Shown: positions 52,305 through 60,813 of the stretch, piece after piece
Layout: each line of letters starts with the position of its first letter
Position numbering within the stretch: position 1 is the stretch's first letter
Source of the DNA: JBMORL01 sp049322335
GTDB lineage: Bacteria; Bacteroidota; Bacteroidia; Flavobacteriales_D; UBA2798
Length of the DNA stretch: 64,000 nucleotides
Direction of reading: 5' to 3'
Assembly: GCA_049322335.1 (NCBI GenBank)
Contig: JBMORL010000100.1
Coordinates: forward strand, 6,875 to 70,874
Position numbers and translations under genes: made by a program
Notes under the pieces: model-generated
What the model was told of the DNA's origin: nothing
Seen by the model: the letters and a program-made list of their open reading frames with translations, nothing else
Databases searched by the model: none

Positions 52305-52440
52305 TCAGTGGGCAGGCGGCAGTGGGCAGTAGGAAGCAGGAAGAATGTCTATAGAAATTTTTATTTGAAAATAACGTAATGAAACACATACTCTTATTTA
52401 TACCGGGAACTGCAGACTGCCAACTGAAGACTGAAAATTG
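52305..52440. repeat. Family A island between a lipoprotein and a membrane-protein gene
   Basis: GTCAGTGGGCAGGCGGCAGT and GGGCAGTAGGAAGCAGG at the left; CTGCAGACTGCCAACTGAAG and ACTGAAAATTG at the right, the last containing the TTG start of the 52438 gene. A 55-base AT-rich stretch separates the two parts. Confidence 0.65.
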
Positions 52441-53049
52441 CGTTTCGAATCTAAAATAGCGGTTACAGGAATACTCACCTGGGTGGTATTCGGTTTGTTT
52501 AACCTGTTTGGACAACCGGGAGAATTTGTTCCGCCTTTGTTTTTCGATTATTTGTTTTTGTGCGGACTTACTATTGTTTTTCTCTACCGGCTAAAACCCG
52601 GACTCGATTTTTTTTCCATCACGGGACTTTGTTTTTCACTTACCATTGCCGGACTCATTGAATATGGTATTGAAGCGGTTCATCCACTTGCCGTAACGGC
52701 TATTATTGTTCTTGTTCTTTCTTTCATTTTCAATGCTGCTTCGGTATTGATGGAGCTTAAAAACTTTACTTCGGGGATGAAATTTATCACCGCTCTTTTT
52801 TACTTTCTTCTTACCGGTTTCTGTACAAGTTTTTTTATTCTTGCTTCAAAAGATATCATTGACAAACCAGTTGCATTCGATCTGATGCCCTGGTTTTATT
52901 GGTCTACAGGATTGATAGCAGCGTTACTTACATCAGTTCCGGCCTACAACCGCCAGCTAAATACCGGTCAAATTCGTTTTTTCACCCTTATTTATCTCTC
53001 CGCCTTTTTTGATTTCATGACCTGGTTTTCCTTAAATCTTTTGCGATGA
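52438..53049 (+). CDS. Six-helix membrane protein of unknown function
   Basis: A 203-residue membrane protein with about six hydrophobic helices (e.g. VTGILTWVVFGLFNLFG; LTIVFLYRLKPG; LTIAGLIEYG; AIIVLVLSFIFNAA; FYFLLTGFCTSFFIL). The only plausible start is TTG 52438, because the in-frame TGA sits 6 bases earlier. That TTG belongs to a family A repeat (ACTGAAAATTG). It overlaps the Dph6-like gene by 4 bases. Confidence 0.65.
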   Translation: MRFESKIAVTGILTWVVFGLFNLFGQPGEFVPPLFFDYLFLCGLTIVFLYRLKPGLDFFSITGLCFSLTIAGLIEYGIEAVHPLAVTAIIVLVLSFIFNAASVLMELKNFTSGMKFITALFYFLLTGFCTSFFILASKDIIDKPVAFDLMPWFYWSTGLIAALLTSVPAYNRQLNTGQIRFFTLIYLSAFFDFMTWFSLNLLR

Positions 53050-53753
53050 CCAAAGCCATTTTTTGCTGGAGCGGGGGAAAAGATTCGGCCATGGCATTGC
53101 ATAAAGTGATGCAGGAAAAAGAATTTGAAGTGGTATCGCTGCTCACCACCGTTAATAAAAATTTTGGCAGAATTGTAATGCACGGAGTGCGTGAAGAATT
53201 ACTCGACAGACAGGCTAATTCTATCGGTATTCCGCTTTTAAAAATTTATATTGAAGATGGAACCAATGCTGAATATGAGACGAAAATGAAAAGCGCACTG
53301 GAGCAATTCAAACAAAAAGGAATTGAACACGTGATCTTTGGAGACATTTTTCTTGAAGACCTGAGAGCCTACCGCGAAAAAAACCTGGAAAAAACAGGGA
53401 TGAAAGCCGTTTTCCCCCTCTGGAAAATTCCGACAGATCAACTGATTTACGATTTTATACAAACCGGTTTTAAAACCATTACCTGTTGTGTGGATGAAAA
53501 ACACCTCGGAAAAGAATTTGCGGGAAAAATTATTGATGGTGATTTTGTCTATTCCCTTCCAAAAACAGTCGATCCCTGCGGAGAAAACGGAGAGTTTCAC
53601 ACCTTCGCTTTCGATGGCCCGGTTTTTAAAAAGAAAATATCATTTTCAAAAGGAGAAATTGTAAGAAAAACCTATTCTTCCAGAAATGCCGATGGAACTA
53701 CTGCGGAATATGGGTTTTGGTATTGTGATCTCATTAATGATCCCGATACGTAA
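53046..53753 (+). CDS. Diphthine-ammonia ligase-like PP-loop ATPase (DUF71)
   Basis: A 235-residue N-type ATP pyrophosphatase. The PP-loop FCWSGGKDSAMALHKV is at the N-terminus, and DIFLEDLRAYREKNLE and FQTGFKTITCCVD-like residues follow the DUF71/Dph6 pattern. Eukaryotic Dph6 amidates diphthine in eEF2; bacterial copies have no known diphthamide target, so the substrate is unclear. Confidence 0.87.
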   Translation: MTKAIFCWSGGKDSAMALHKVMQEKEFEVVSLLTTVNKNFGRIVMHGVREELLDRQANSIGIPLLKIYIEDGTNAEYETKMKSALEQFKQKGIEHVIFGDIFLEDLRAYREKNLEKTGMKAVFPLWKIPTDQLIYDFIQTGFKTITCCVDEKHLGKEFAGKIIDGDFVYSLPKTVDPCGENGEFHTFAFDGPVFKKKISFSKGEIVRKTYSSRNADGTTAEYGFWYCDLINDPDT

Positions 53754-53847
53754 CGCCAGGGAGCGTAACAAGATAGACCTGGTGATATTTTGGTCCCTAT
53801 ATGCTTGTAGGTGATAATTGGATGTAAACCTGATCCTCGGCAAATAA

Positions 53848-53896
53848 ACTTCACTTGTCCCTTTTGCCTCATGGCTAGTGGCTCATGGCTTCATAA
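53848..53896. repeat. Family A island in a convergent gap
   Basis: CACTTGTCCCTTTTGCCTCA and TGGCTAGTGGCTCATGGCTTC: CTCATGGCT is repeated with small changes just before the thioesterase stop. The remaining gap from 53754 holds nothing I recognise. Confidence 0.55.
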
Positions 53897-53899
53897 AAA

Positions 53900-54295
53900 C
53901 TACTTCAACTTCTCTCTCCACATCTCCGGCACTTCGATAGTTTGTTTTTTCATGTAGTCGTAGCAAACGATAATTGATTTTCCTTTTACGCGGACAACTC
54001 TTTCATTTCCGCTCATCACATAAGCCACATATTCAAAATCCATGCTTTTGTTTCCTATTCGTGTGCAGGAAGTTTCGATATGTAATTCATCCATCAGCAC
54101 TGTAGGAGAAACATAATCAATTTCATTTCTCGCCAGCAGGATACCGCTGTTGATCCAATCCCACTGTTTGCCGATGGCTGCCGCAAAAAAATGCATACGC
54201 GCCTGTTCGAAATAATTGAGGTAAACTGCATTGTTCACATGGCCCATCACATCAATATCAACAAAACGTATCTCTATTTTTATAGTGTGTTTCAT
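53900..54295 (-). CDS. Acyl-CoA thioesterase, 4HBT/YbgC-like
   Basis: A 131-residue hot-dog fold thioesterase. The motif RFVDIDVMGHVNNAVYLNYF carries the catalytic Asp region of the 4-hydroxybenzoyl-CoA thioesterase family. Members hydrolyse short acyl-CoA esters. It overlaps the preceding 132-residue protein gene by 1 base, so the two are probably co-transcribed. Confidence 0.88.
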   Translation of the reverse strand: MKHTIKIEIRFVDIDVMGHVNNAVYLNYFEQARMHFFAAAIGKQWDWINSGILLARNEIDYVSPTVLMDELHIETSCTRIGNKSMDFEYVAYVMSGNERVVRVKGKSIIVCYDYMKKQTIEVPEMWREKLK

Positions 54296-54693
54296 TATGA
54301 AATCGGATTTAGCACCACACTATAAACGATAATTGAATTAAGATCGCGGCCATAGGTAAGTTTATCGAGCGCATCAAACACATTTTTTGCACGAAAATAG
54401 GAAGTGTGCAATTCATTCTCCCCGCGCAGCGACCACTGGATAGTATAGCTGCTTTCTTTTTCCTTGTAGGTTTTTACATACTCCAGCATTTTTCTCAGTG
54501 CATCGGGCTTGTCGTATCCCTGCACCGAGTGAAAAAGAAAAGATTGCCGGTGGCGAGGATTAACGGTAACGATATCCAGTTTCGTTTTTCCGTCCATTTC
54601 CGAATATTCAAAAGCCAGCGAACCGGTTTCAAGCCCGCCAATGTAGCCTGAAATTTCTTCCTGTAGTTTGGTGATCTCAGCAGTTGTGCTCAT
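54295..54693 (-). CDS. Hypothetical protein, mixed alpha/beta, Bacteroidota type
   Basis: A 132-residue soluble protein. Visible pattern: an N-terminal helix (TTAEITKLQEEISGYIGGLE) and strands (FLFHSVQGYDKPDALRKMLE; YTIQWSLRGENELHTSYFRA). No known motif or membrane segment. It sits between a FlaA1-like gene (10 bases away) and the thioesterase. Function unknown. Confidence 0.7.
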   Translation of the reverse strand: MSTTAEITKLQEEISGYIGGLETGSLAFEYSEMDGKTKLDIVTVNPRHRQSFLFHSVQGYDKPDALRKMLEYVKTYKEKESSYTIQWSLRGENELHTSYFRAKNVFDALDKLTYGRDLNSIIVYSVVLNPIS

Positions 54694-54703
54694 TCTTTTT
54701 TAA

Positions 54704-56584
54704 TTATAATTTATCAAGTGATTCGTAGGGAGAATTGTTGCTTTTGTATTCGGGAACAATGTCTTTCATTTTGGCAACAAGTAAAAAATTATCCTGTGCG
54801 CTGAATAAAGCAGTGAGTTCATCCACTTTTCCGCAGATCTCTTTCCTGTCGTACTCACGTACTTTGGATATCAGCACCTGTTTGTTATGTGTGGGCAAAG
54901 TATTTTCTTTATCGCTCAGCACTTCTTCATATAATTTTTCCCCGGGGCGAAGTCCGGTAATTTTAATTTTAATATCTTTTTCCGGTTCAAATCCCGAAAG
55001 GCGGATCATATTTTTGGCTAGGTCGATGATCTTCATCGATTGTCCCATATCAAACACAAACACTTCTCCACCCTTTCCCATGGCTCCCGCTTCCAACACC
55101 AACTGGCAGGCTTCGGGAATAGTCATAAAATACCTTTCCACATCCGGATGCGTAATGGTAACCGGCCCGCCACCTTCAATCTGTTTCTGGAATAAAGGAA
55201 TCACCGATCCGTTCGATCCAAGCACATTCCCAAAGCGTGTGGTGATGAATTTTGTTTTTCCCTCCTTATTGGCCGATTGCGCATAAATTTCTGCAATGCG
55301 CTTGGAAGCGCCCATCACATTTGTGGGATTCACCGCTTTATCCGTACTCACCAATACAAACCGCTCCACGCTAAATTTTAATGCAAGATCTACCAAAACT
55401 TTAGTCCCGTATACGTTAGTATTTACCGCTTCGGTAGGATTATCTTCCATTAGCGGAACATGTTTGTAGGCCGCTGCATGAAAAACTACCTGCGGTTTGA
55501 AATGGGTAAATAATCTTTCCATCCGGTCGGGCTGGGTAACGTCTCCGACAGCTACTTCACAATTTTTGTTTTTTCCTGTCGAGATCAGTTCCATTTCAAA
55601 ATCATACAGTGCCGATTCTGCCTGGTCGAGTAAAATAATTTTTTTTGGTTCGTATTTCACTATCTGACGAACGATCTCACTGCCAATTGATCCGGCAGCG
55701 CCCGTCACCAACACCGTTTTGTTATTTAGCACAGATGAAATATTGGTTTCATCCAGCCGGATAGGCTCGCGGCCCAATAAATCCTCAATTTTTACTTTTT
55801 TGATTTGTTTAAAACTCAGCTCACCGTTGATCCAGCTTTGAACCGGAGGAACAGTAAGGGCCAGCACGTTATGTTCCAGGCAAAAGTCCACTACTTTTTT
55901 ACGGTTACCGGGATCGGGATTTTTAATGGCAATGATCAATTGTTCAATGGGACGGTTTTCAATAATATGTTTCAGTTGCGAAGTATGGTAAATGCGCGTA
56001 CCTTCCAGCATTTTTCCTTCCATTTTTTCGTTGTCGTCAATAAAAGCCGCCACTTTATAACGTGAGGCCGTATCACGGTCAAGGGCGCGTTTGGCGATGA
56101 GTCCCATTTCTCCTGCACCATAAATCACAATTTTCATTTTCTCGCGGGTGGGATTCACCTGTTCGGCATACAATAGTTTTACGGCAATACGCGAAGTGAT
56201 CATCAGGAAAATGGTGATGAAATAATCCATCAGCATAATGGAAATGGGAAAAAGATAATAACCATCGTACCAATAGCGGATGGGAGAAAGAACAAGAAAA
56301 ATAAGCGACCCCGCTGTTACGGTAAGAAAAATTCGTTTTGAGTCCTGTGTACTGGTATACCGAACAATGCCCTGGTAGGTTTTTCCAAAATAAAAAGTAG
56401 CCATTCGAACCACCAGGAAAACGGGTAAAGAAATTTTCAGTACGGGGAATTCTTCATCCACGGGGAAATTCACAAAGTCAAAACGCAGGAGATAAGCAAA
56501 AGCGAGGGAGAAAACGCTGATCGCCACATCAATAAAAAAGATGATCCAGCGGGGCGTGTTTCCTTTGGGAATGAGCATGGCCAA
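54704..56584 (-). CDS. FlaA1/CapD family membrane-bound UDP-sugar 4,6-dehydratase-like enzyme
   Basis: A 626-residue inner-membrane enzyme for surface-polysaccharide sugar nucleotides. Four N-terminal helices (about 12-120) precede a CoA-binding-like Rossmann domain (VIYGAGEMGLIAKRAL) and the catalytic SDR domain (VLVTGAAGSIGSEIVRQI). The usual YxxxK is replaced by MGASK (NPTNVMGASKRIAEIY), the Ser-Met-Lys arrangement of membrane WbpM-type dehydratases. No other polysaccharide genes are adjacent in this window. Confidence 0.9.
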   Translation of the reverse strand: MAMLIPKGNTPRWIIFFIDVAISVFSLAFAYLLRFDFVNFPVDEEFPVLKISLPVFLVVRMATFYFGKTYQGIVRYTSTQDSKRIFLTVTAGSLIFLVLSPIRYWYDGYYLFPISIMLMDYFITIFLMITSRIAVKLLYAEQVNPTREKMKIVIYGAGEMGLIAKRALDRDTASRYKVAAFIDDNEKMEGKMLEGTRIYHTSQLKHIIENRPIEQLIIAIKNPDPGNRKKVVDFCLEHNVLALTVPPVQSWINGELSFKQIKKVKIEDLLGREPIRLDETNISSVLNNKTVLVTGAAGSIGSEIVRQIVKYEPKKIILLDQAESALYDFEMELISTGKNKNCEVAVGDVTQPDRMERLFTHFKPQVVFHAAAYKHVPLMEDNPTEAVNTNVYGTKVLVDLALKFSVERFVLVSTDKAVNPTNVMGASKRIAEIYAQSANKEGKTKFITTRFGNVLGSNGSVIPLFQKQIEGGGPVTITHPDVERYFMTIPEACQLVLEAGAMGKGGEVFVFDMGQSMKIIDLAKNMIRLSGFEPEKDIKIKITGLRPGEKLYEEVLSDKENTLPTHNKQVLISKVREYDRKEICGKVDELTALFSAQDNFLLVAKMKDIVPEYKSNNSPYESLDKL

Positions 56585-56587
56585 AAT

Positions 56588-56675
56588 TAGTTGAAAAGTT
56601 GCAGGTTAGCAAGTTGGGAAAGTTTCAAGTTTTGAAAGTTAACAAGTTGAGAAAGTTAGCAAGTTGTCAAAGCCG
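56588..56675. repeat. Family A island of GTTAGCAAGTTG words
   Basis: AGTTGAAAAGTTGCAGGTTAGC and AACAAGTTGAGAAAGTTAGC: the 11-12 base unit GAAAGTTAGCAAGTT occurs several times with changes, upstream of the FlaA1-like gene. A reverse-orientation block is at 56855. Confidence 0.7.
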
Positions 56676-56854
56676 GGTGTTTTGGGAAGATTGGAGCCAA
56701 AAATCGAATTGCATATATGATTTAAACCGCACCGGAGACTCCTGAAAAGTCACAGGCACACTTTATGCTTGAGACATGTAAGAATAGCCGCCTGACTTGC
56801 GTCAATTTTGTAATTATTTGAAGAAAATACGGATATTGGCTTTCGCTTTCAAAA

Positions 56855-56885
56855 CTCTAAACACTTTCTCAACTTGCCAACTCAT
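56855..56885. repeat. Family A repeat containing the TPMT-like start codon
   Basis: ACACTTTCTCAACTTGCCAACTC, the reverse complement type of the 56588 island (CAAGTTGAGAAAGT). The TTG at 56874 lies in the CAACTTGCCAAC word. Confidence 0.6.
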
Positions 56886-57461
56886 AACCAACACTACTGG
56901 GATAACCGCTGGAAAAACAACGAAACCGGGTGGGATATCGGGCATATTTCCACTCCCCTGAAAGAATATTTCGACCAGTTGAAAGACAAAAACCTTTCTA
57001 TCCTCATACCGGGATGCGGCAATGCGTATGAGGCGGAATATCTTCATCAGCAGGGCTTCAAAAACGTATATGTAGCTGACATTTCACCGCTGGCCCTGGA
57101 AGCATTCAAAAAAAGAGTGCCCGGTTTCCCTGAAAATCACCTGATGTGTGTCGATTTTTTCAACATAAAAGAAAAATTTGACCTCATAATTGAACAAACT
57201 TTTTTCTGCGCCCTGCATCCTTCTGAAAGAAAAAAATATGCGGATAAAATAGCCGGATTGCTGAATACCGGGGGAAAACTAGCGGGATTGCTGTTTGATG
57301 ATGTACTGAATACCGATCATCCTCCCTATGGCGGAAATAAAGCAGAGTATGCTGCAATTTTTGCTGAAAAATTTGTAACGCATACGATGGAAACCGCTTA
57401 TAATTCTATAAAACCCCGAGAGGGACGCGAATTGTTTATAAATCTGCGGCTAAAAAGATAA
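56874..57461 (+). CDS. TPMT-like SAM-dependent methyltransferase
   Basis: A 195-residue methyltransferase of the thiopurine-methyltransferase type. HYWDNRWKNNETGWDIGHIS is the N-terminal signature, LIPGCGNAYEAEYLHQQGFK the SAM loop and VYVADISPLALEAFKKRV the acidic motif. No ATG or GTG precedes in frame, and an in-frame TAA lies at 56811. TTG 56874 is therefore the start, inside a family A repeat. Substrate unknown. Confidence 0.83.
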   Translation: MPTHNQHYWDNRWKNNETGWDIGHISTPLKEYFDQLKDKNLSILIPGCGNAYEAEYLHQQGFKNVYVADISPLALEAFKKRVPGFPENHLMCVDFFNIKEKFDLIIEQTFFCALHPSERKKYADKIAGLLNTGGKLAGLLFDDVLNTDHPPYGGNKAEYAAIFAEKFVTHTMETAYNSIKPREGRELFINLRLKR

Positions 57462-57485
57462 ATATTTTTTATTGTGAAAAAACAT

Positions 57486-57702
57486 AAGGCCGGATATATG
57501 TTATGGCCTCTTTTGCGTGCCGTAGTATTTTCGAAAATCCTTCGTGCGGTGGGCCCGTGAGTAGTGACCCACGAGGCCCGCCAGCCGGATACAAACGCCT
57601 GGCGGGACGGCTTGGGTCTCGTGAGGAGAAGGATTTTCAGAAAATCAAGGCGTGCAAAAGAAGCCTTGACTTTTTGTTTCTTTTGTGTCAAGACAAAAGA
57701 AA
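57486..57702. repeat. Structured element with large inverted repeat and competing hairpins
   Basis: In the 335-base gap between two genes. Left arm 57508-57543 and right arm 57628-57663 form a 36-base imperfect inverted repeat (CTCTTTTGCGTGCC ... and ... GGCGTGCAAAAG; both include GAAAATCCTTC or its complement). Inside: CCCGCCAG (57577-57584) / CTGGCGGG (57599-57606). After it: TCAAGGC (57645) / GCCTTGA (57663), CTTGAC (57665) / GTCAAG (57687), and TTTCTTTTGT (57677) / ACAAAAGAAA (57693), which cannot all pair at once. Any open frame across it is unsupported. Confidence 0.75.
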
Positions 57703-57784
57703 GAACGAAAATAGATTTCAAAGGAAAAGTGCGTTTAAACAGGATAAAACCTTTGAAGAGTTAAATAATATTGTTTCATTTTCC

Positions 57785-57792
57785 TAAATTTG
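57785..57792 (+). promoter_or_regulatory. Candidate -7 box for the NlpC/P60 gene
   Basis: TAAATTTG, a full match to TAnnTTTG, 5 bases before the GTG start of the peptidase gene. It lies just after the structured element. Confidence 0.45.
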
Positions 57793-57796
57793 CATC

Positions 57797-58372
57797 GTGA
57801 AAGCCAGGTATTTGACATATTTTCTCCTGCTTTTTTGTATTTCGGTTTCTGCCCAAACAGATTCCACCGTTGCCGATTCGCTTATATTTTCATCTGTCAA
57901 AGCGCATTACACTGAAAAAACAGATAAAAAAATACCTTCCGACAGCGAACTGGTGTCCTTTTTCCAAAGCAAAGGTGTTGTCTTCGATCCCGAATGTTCG
58001 CGACTGGATTTATACCGCGAAATTTACGGTTGGCTGGGCGTGAAATACAAATATGCCGGCCTCACCAAATCGGGAGTGGATTGTGCAGGATTTGTGAAAA
58101 ATATCTGTAATCCCGTTTATGGCACAAAACTTTCAGGCAGCGCGGGCGACCATTTTAACCGGTGCATTCCCATTGAGCGCGAAGACCTGGAAGAAGGCGA
58201 CCTTGTTTTTTTCAAGATCAACAAAACCTATATCTCGCATATAGGTATTTATCTCGGTAACGGTAAGTTTGCACATGCAGCCGTTCATGGTGGCGTGATG
58301 ATAAACGATCTTTCTGAAGAATATTACAACAAATACTATTACATTAGCGGAAGATTAAAATCCAACGGATGA
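57797..58372 (+). CDS. NlpC/P60 (C40) cell-wall peptidase
   Basis: A 191-residue exported peptidase from GTG 57797. The signal peptide (TYFLLLFCISVSAQ) precedes the C40 core: catalytic Cys in SGVDCAGFVKNIC, His in HIGIYLGNGKFAHAAVHG, and a third polar residue further on. Such enzymes cut D-Glu-DAP links in peptidoglycan. It overlaps the PRTase gene by ATGA. Confidence 0.9.
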   Translation: MKARYLTYFLLLFCISVSAQTDSTVADSLIFSSVKAHYTEKTDKKIPSDSELVSFFQSKGVVFDPECSRLDLYREIYGWLGVKYKYAGLTKSGVDCAGFVKNICNPVYGTKLSGSAGDHFNRCIPIEREDLEEGDLVFFKINKTYISHIGIYLGNGKFAHAAVHGGVMINDLSEEYYNKYYYISGRLKSNG

Positions 58373-58878
58373 CAGCAGCCACAAAAACCATCGTTTTACA
58401 GAACGAACAAATACGGCAAAAAATCAACCGCATTGCTTACGAAATTTACGAGAACAATATTTCCGCCAAAACGCTTTACGTGGTGGGAATAGAAAAGCAG
58501 GGATATGTTCTTGCTGAAAGGATTTGCACTTTGCTCAAAGAAATTTCTCCCATTGATGTGAAACTGGTGAAACTGGAAATGCATAAAGACGAACCACTGG
58601 AACACCCGATAAAACTTTCTGTGCACGTAAATGATCTGGCCGACCAGTCGGTGATACTGGTAGACGATGTACTGAATTCAGGAAAAACGCTGATCTATGC
58701 TGCGCATTATTTGCTCCAATCTCCATTGAAAAACATGAATACGGTTTGCCTGGTGGACCGCCTGCACCGGAAATTTCCGATACGTGCCGATTTTGTGGGA
58801 GTAACACTTTCCACCACGTTGCAGGAACACATCCAGGTGGAATTTGAAAACGGAAACGATATTGTTTATCTCGAATAA
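58369..58878 (+). CDS. Phosphoribosyltransferase family protein
   Basis: A 169-residue type I PRTase. PRPP motif SVILVDDVLNSGKTLIYAAH is clear, with a PyrR/Hpt-like N-terminal region (NRIAYEIYENNISAKTLYVV). PyrR regulates pyrimidine genes or acts as a uracil PRTase, but its RNA-binding basic residues cannot be confirmed here. It overlaps the NlpC/P60 gene by 4 bases and is 3 bases from rpe. Confidence 0.85.
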   Translation: MTAATKTIVLQNEQIRQKINRIAYEIYENNISAKTLYVVGIEKQGYVLAERICTLLKEISPIDVKLVKLEMHKDEPLEHPIKLSVHVNDLADQSVILVDDVLNSGKTLIYAAHYLLQSPLKNMNTVCLVDRLHRKFPIRADFVGVTLSTTLQEHIQVEFENGNDIVYLE

Positions 58879-58881
58879 ATC

Positions 58882-59532
58882 ATGAGTCACCTTATTGCCC
58901 CTTCTGTCCTCTCTGCCGATTTCGCCAACCTTCAGCGCGATGCGGAAATGATCAACAACAGCAAAGCCGACTGGTTTCACGTAGATGTGATGGATGGTGT
59001 GTTTGTTCCCAATATTTCTTTTGGCTTTCCCGTGATCAGCGCTTTAAAAAAGCATGCCCGTAAACCGTTAGACGTACACCTGATGATCGTGGAACCCGAC
59101 AAATACATTACTGAATTCAAAAAATGCGGGGCAGAAATTCTCACCGTACATTATGAAGCCTGCACACACTTGCACCGCACCCTGCAGGCCATCCGTGCTG
59201 AAGGAATGAAAGCGGGAGTAGCCTTGAACCCACATACACCCGTTCATCTTATAGCCGACATCATCCACGAAATAGACCTGCTGCTGGTGATGAGTGTAAA
59301 TCCAGGTTTCGGGGGACAAAAATTTATTGCGCAGAGTCTTGATAAAGTAAAAGAAGCAGCAGAAATTATTCATGAGAAAAAAGCGAAAACACTGATAGAA
59401 GTAGATGGCGGAGTAACGGACAAAAACGCCAAACAACTTATTGAAAGTGGCGCCAATGTTCTTGTGGCGGGAAGTTATGTTTTTAATTCTGCGGATCCGG
59501 GGAAAACTATTGAGGGGTTGAAAACAATCTGA
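58882..59532 (+). CDS. rpe: Ribulose-phosphate 3-epimerase Rpe
   Basis: Interconverts ribulose-5-phosphate and xylulose-5-phosphate in the pentose phosphate pathway. A 216-residue TIM barrel: IAPSVLSADFANLQRDAEMI, FHVDVMDGVFVPNISFG (metal His and Asp), LDVHLMIVEPDKYI, MSVNPGFGGQKFI and LIEVDGGVTDKNA are all canonical. Third gene of the NlpC-PRTase-rpe unit. Confidence 0.96.
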   Translation: MSHLIAPSVLSADFANLQRDAEMINNSKADWFHVDVMDGVFVPNISFGFPVISALKKHARKPLDVHLMIVEPDKYITEFKKCGAEILTVHYEACTHLHRTLQAIRAEGMKAGVALNPHTPVHLIADIIHEIDLLLVMSVNPGFGGQKFIAQSLDKVKEAAEIIHEKKAKTLIEVDGGVTDKNAKQLIESGANVLVAGSYVFNSADPGKTIEGLKTI

Positions 59533-59552
59533 GACCAAAACCCCTGTCAACT

Positions 59553-60812
59553 TCACTCATAGTTACTCTCTTTAATCAACAAATAATTTGCTACCCATTG
59601 AAATACCACAAATCCCAACACAAAAACACCGGTCATGCTATTGAACATTTTTCCGGTGTTGAAAGTTATTGCGATTGCTGAAATACCCGCAATTGTCATA
59701 ACTATCGAGTAAATGAGCAAAGAGTTCGGATACTTTGAAGGTGAAAACATGACGCTGAAAGGCAACATCATGGAAAAGCCGAAAACAGCAATGGTTAAAA
59801 ATCTTTCATCAGTTAAAGCGAAATATAGAATTAACCCGGTAAAAAAAGTTGTCAAACCGAGCGCAACAAAGTTTGAGCTCATTTTTTCTTTTTTATCGAG
59901 AAGTAATTGTCCGTATTTGTTGAATCGTAAAAACAAATTACTGATCGGAACAATTACCCAGGTTGAAAATGCAATCAAAGCAAGTGCGATGATTAAAGGA
60001 GTAAGATAAGGTTGAAGTTCTTCGTTATTCCGTGCCAGTGTATTCAATCCCCGCATTCCGAAATAGAAACCAACAATAACCGCCCATTGATATTTTGAAG
60101 TCAGGTTTCCCATCCAAAAAGAATACTTCAGAAAAACGCGGTAAACAGGGTTTGATGCTTTTATGGCCTGAAGCATTCCCGATTGGGCATAATCCAGGTT
60201 AGGATCATTTTTTAATGCCTCTTTAAAATGCTCCAGTGCTTTTTTATGCTGACCCTTTTCCAAAAGTCCCCAACCGTAATTGGCATGTGTAAAAGCATTG
60301 TTCGGATCTTCTCTTAGCGCACCTTCAATGGTTTGAAAAGATTCTTCGCTCCTGTTAAGTTTATTTAATGCCGTGCTTCTTATGTTTAATGCCAGCAGGT
60401 TTTCTGCATCGATTTCCAAAGCACGGTTTGCGGTTTCCAACGCCTCATCAAATTGCTTACGTGCCAGTTGAATATTGGAAAGTAATGCGAAATATTCAGC
60501 GTAATAAGGATTTAATTTTATAGCCTGTTGAATGTTTTTTTCTGCCTCATTTATATTATCTCCCTCGATAGCTATTCGGGATTTCATATAAAATAAGTGC
60601 GGATAATCGGGTGCCAGGCCGATTGCATTATCAATTATCCTGTTTGCAACATCCAATTGGTTTTGTTGCAGATTCACTTCGGCCAATAATGACAAAAAAT
60701 GAATGTTATTAGGGTCAGCAGAAAGCAGGTTTTTTAGAATTTTTTCTGCTTCAGCATATTTTTTTTGCTCAATTAAAATTTCAGCTTTAGACAGCCTGAT
60801 GTCTTCCGTCAT
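59553..60812 (-). CDS. TPR-repeat protein with C-terminal membrane helices
   Basis: A 419-residue protein. TPR units fill about 1-225 (LSKAEILIEQKKYAEAEKIL; NEAEKNIQQAIKLNPYYAEY; LEKGQHKKALEHFKEALKND). A hydrophobic part (about 235-415) has five or so helices. It begins 1 base after the stop of the TPR-AAA gene, so both are probably one operon. No enzyme motif. A membrane anchor for the AAA protein is a testable guess. Confidence 0.82.
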   Translation of the reverse strand: MTEDIRLSKAEILIEQKKYAEAEKILKNLLSADPNNIHFLSLLAEVNLQQNQLDVANRIIDNAIGLAPDYPHLFYMKSRIAIEGDNINEAEKNIQQAIKLNPYYAEYFALLSNIQLARKQFDEALETANRALEIDAENLLALNIRSTALNKLNRSEESFQTIEGALREDPNNAFTHANYGWGLLEKGQHKKALEHFKEALKNDPNLDYAQSGMLQAIKASNPVYRVFLKYSFWMGNLTSKYQWAVIVGFYFGMRGLNTLARNNEELQPYLTPLIIALALIAFSTWVIVPISNLFLRFNKYGQLLLDKKEKMSSNFVALGLTTFFTGLILYFALTDERFLTIAVFGFSMMLPFSVMFSPSKYPNSLLIYSIVMTIAGISAIAITFNTGKMFNSMTGVFVLGFVVFQWVANYLLIKESNYE

Positions 60813-60813
60813 A

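Noticed and set aside
57503..57787. Open frame spanning the structured element
   Set aside because: Its sequence is just the inverted repeat and hairpins translated, with no domain or plausible ribosome site.
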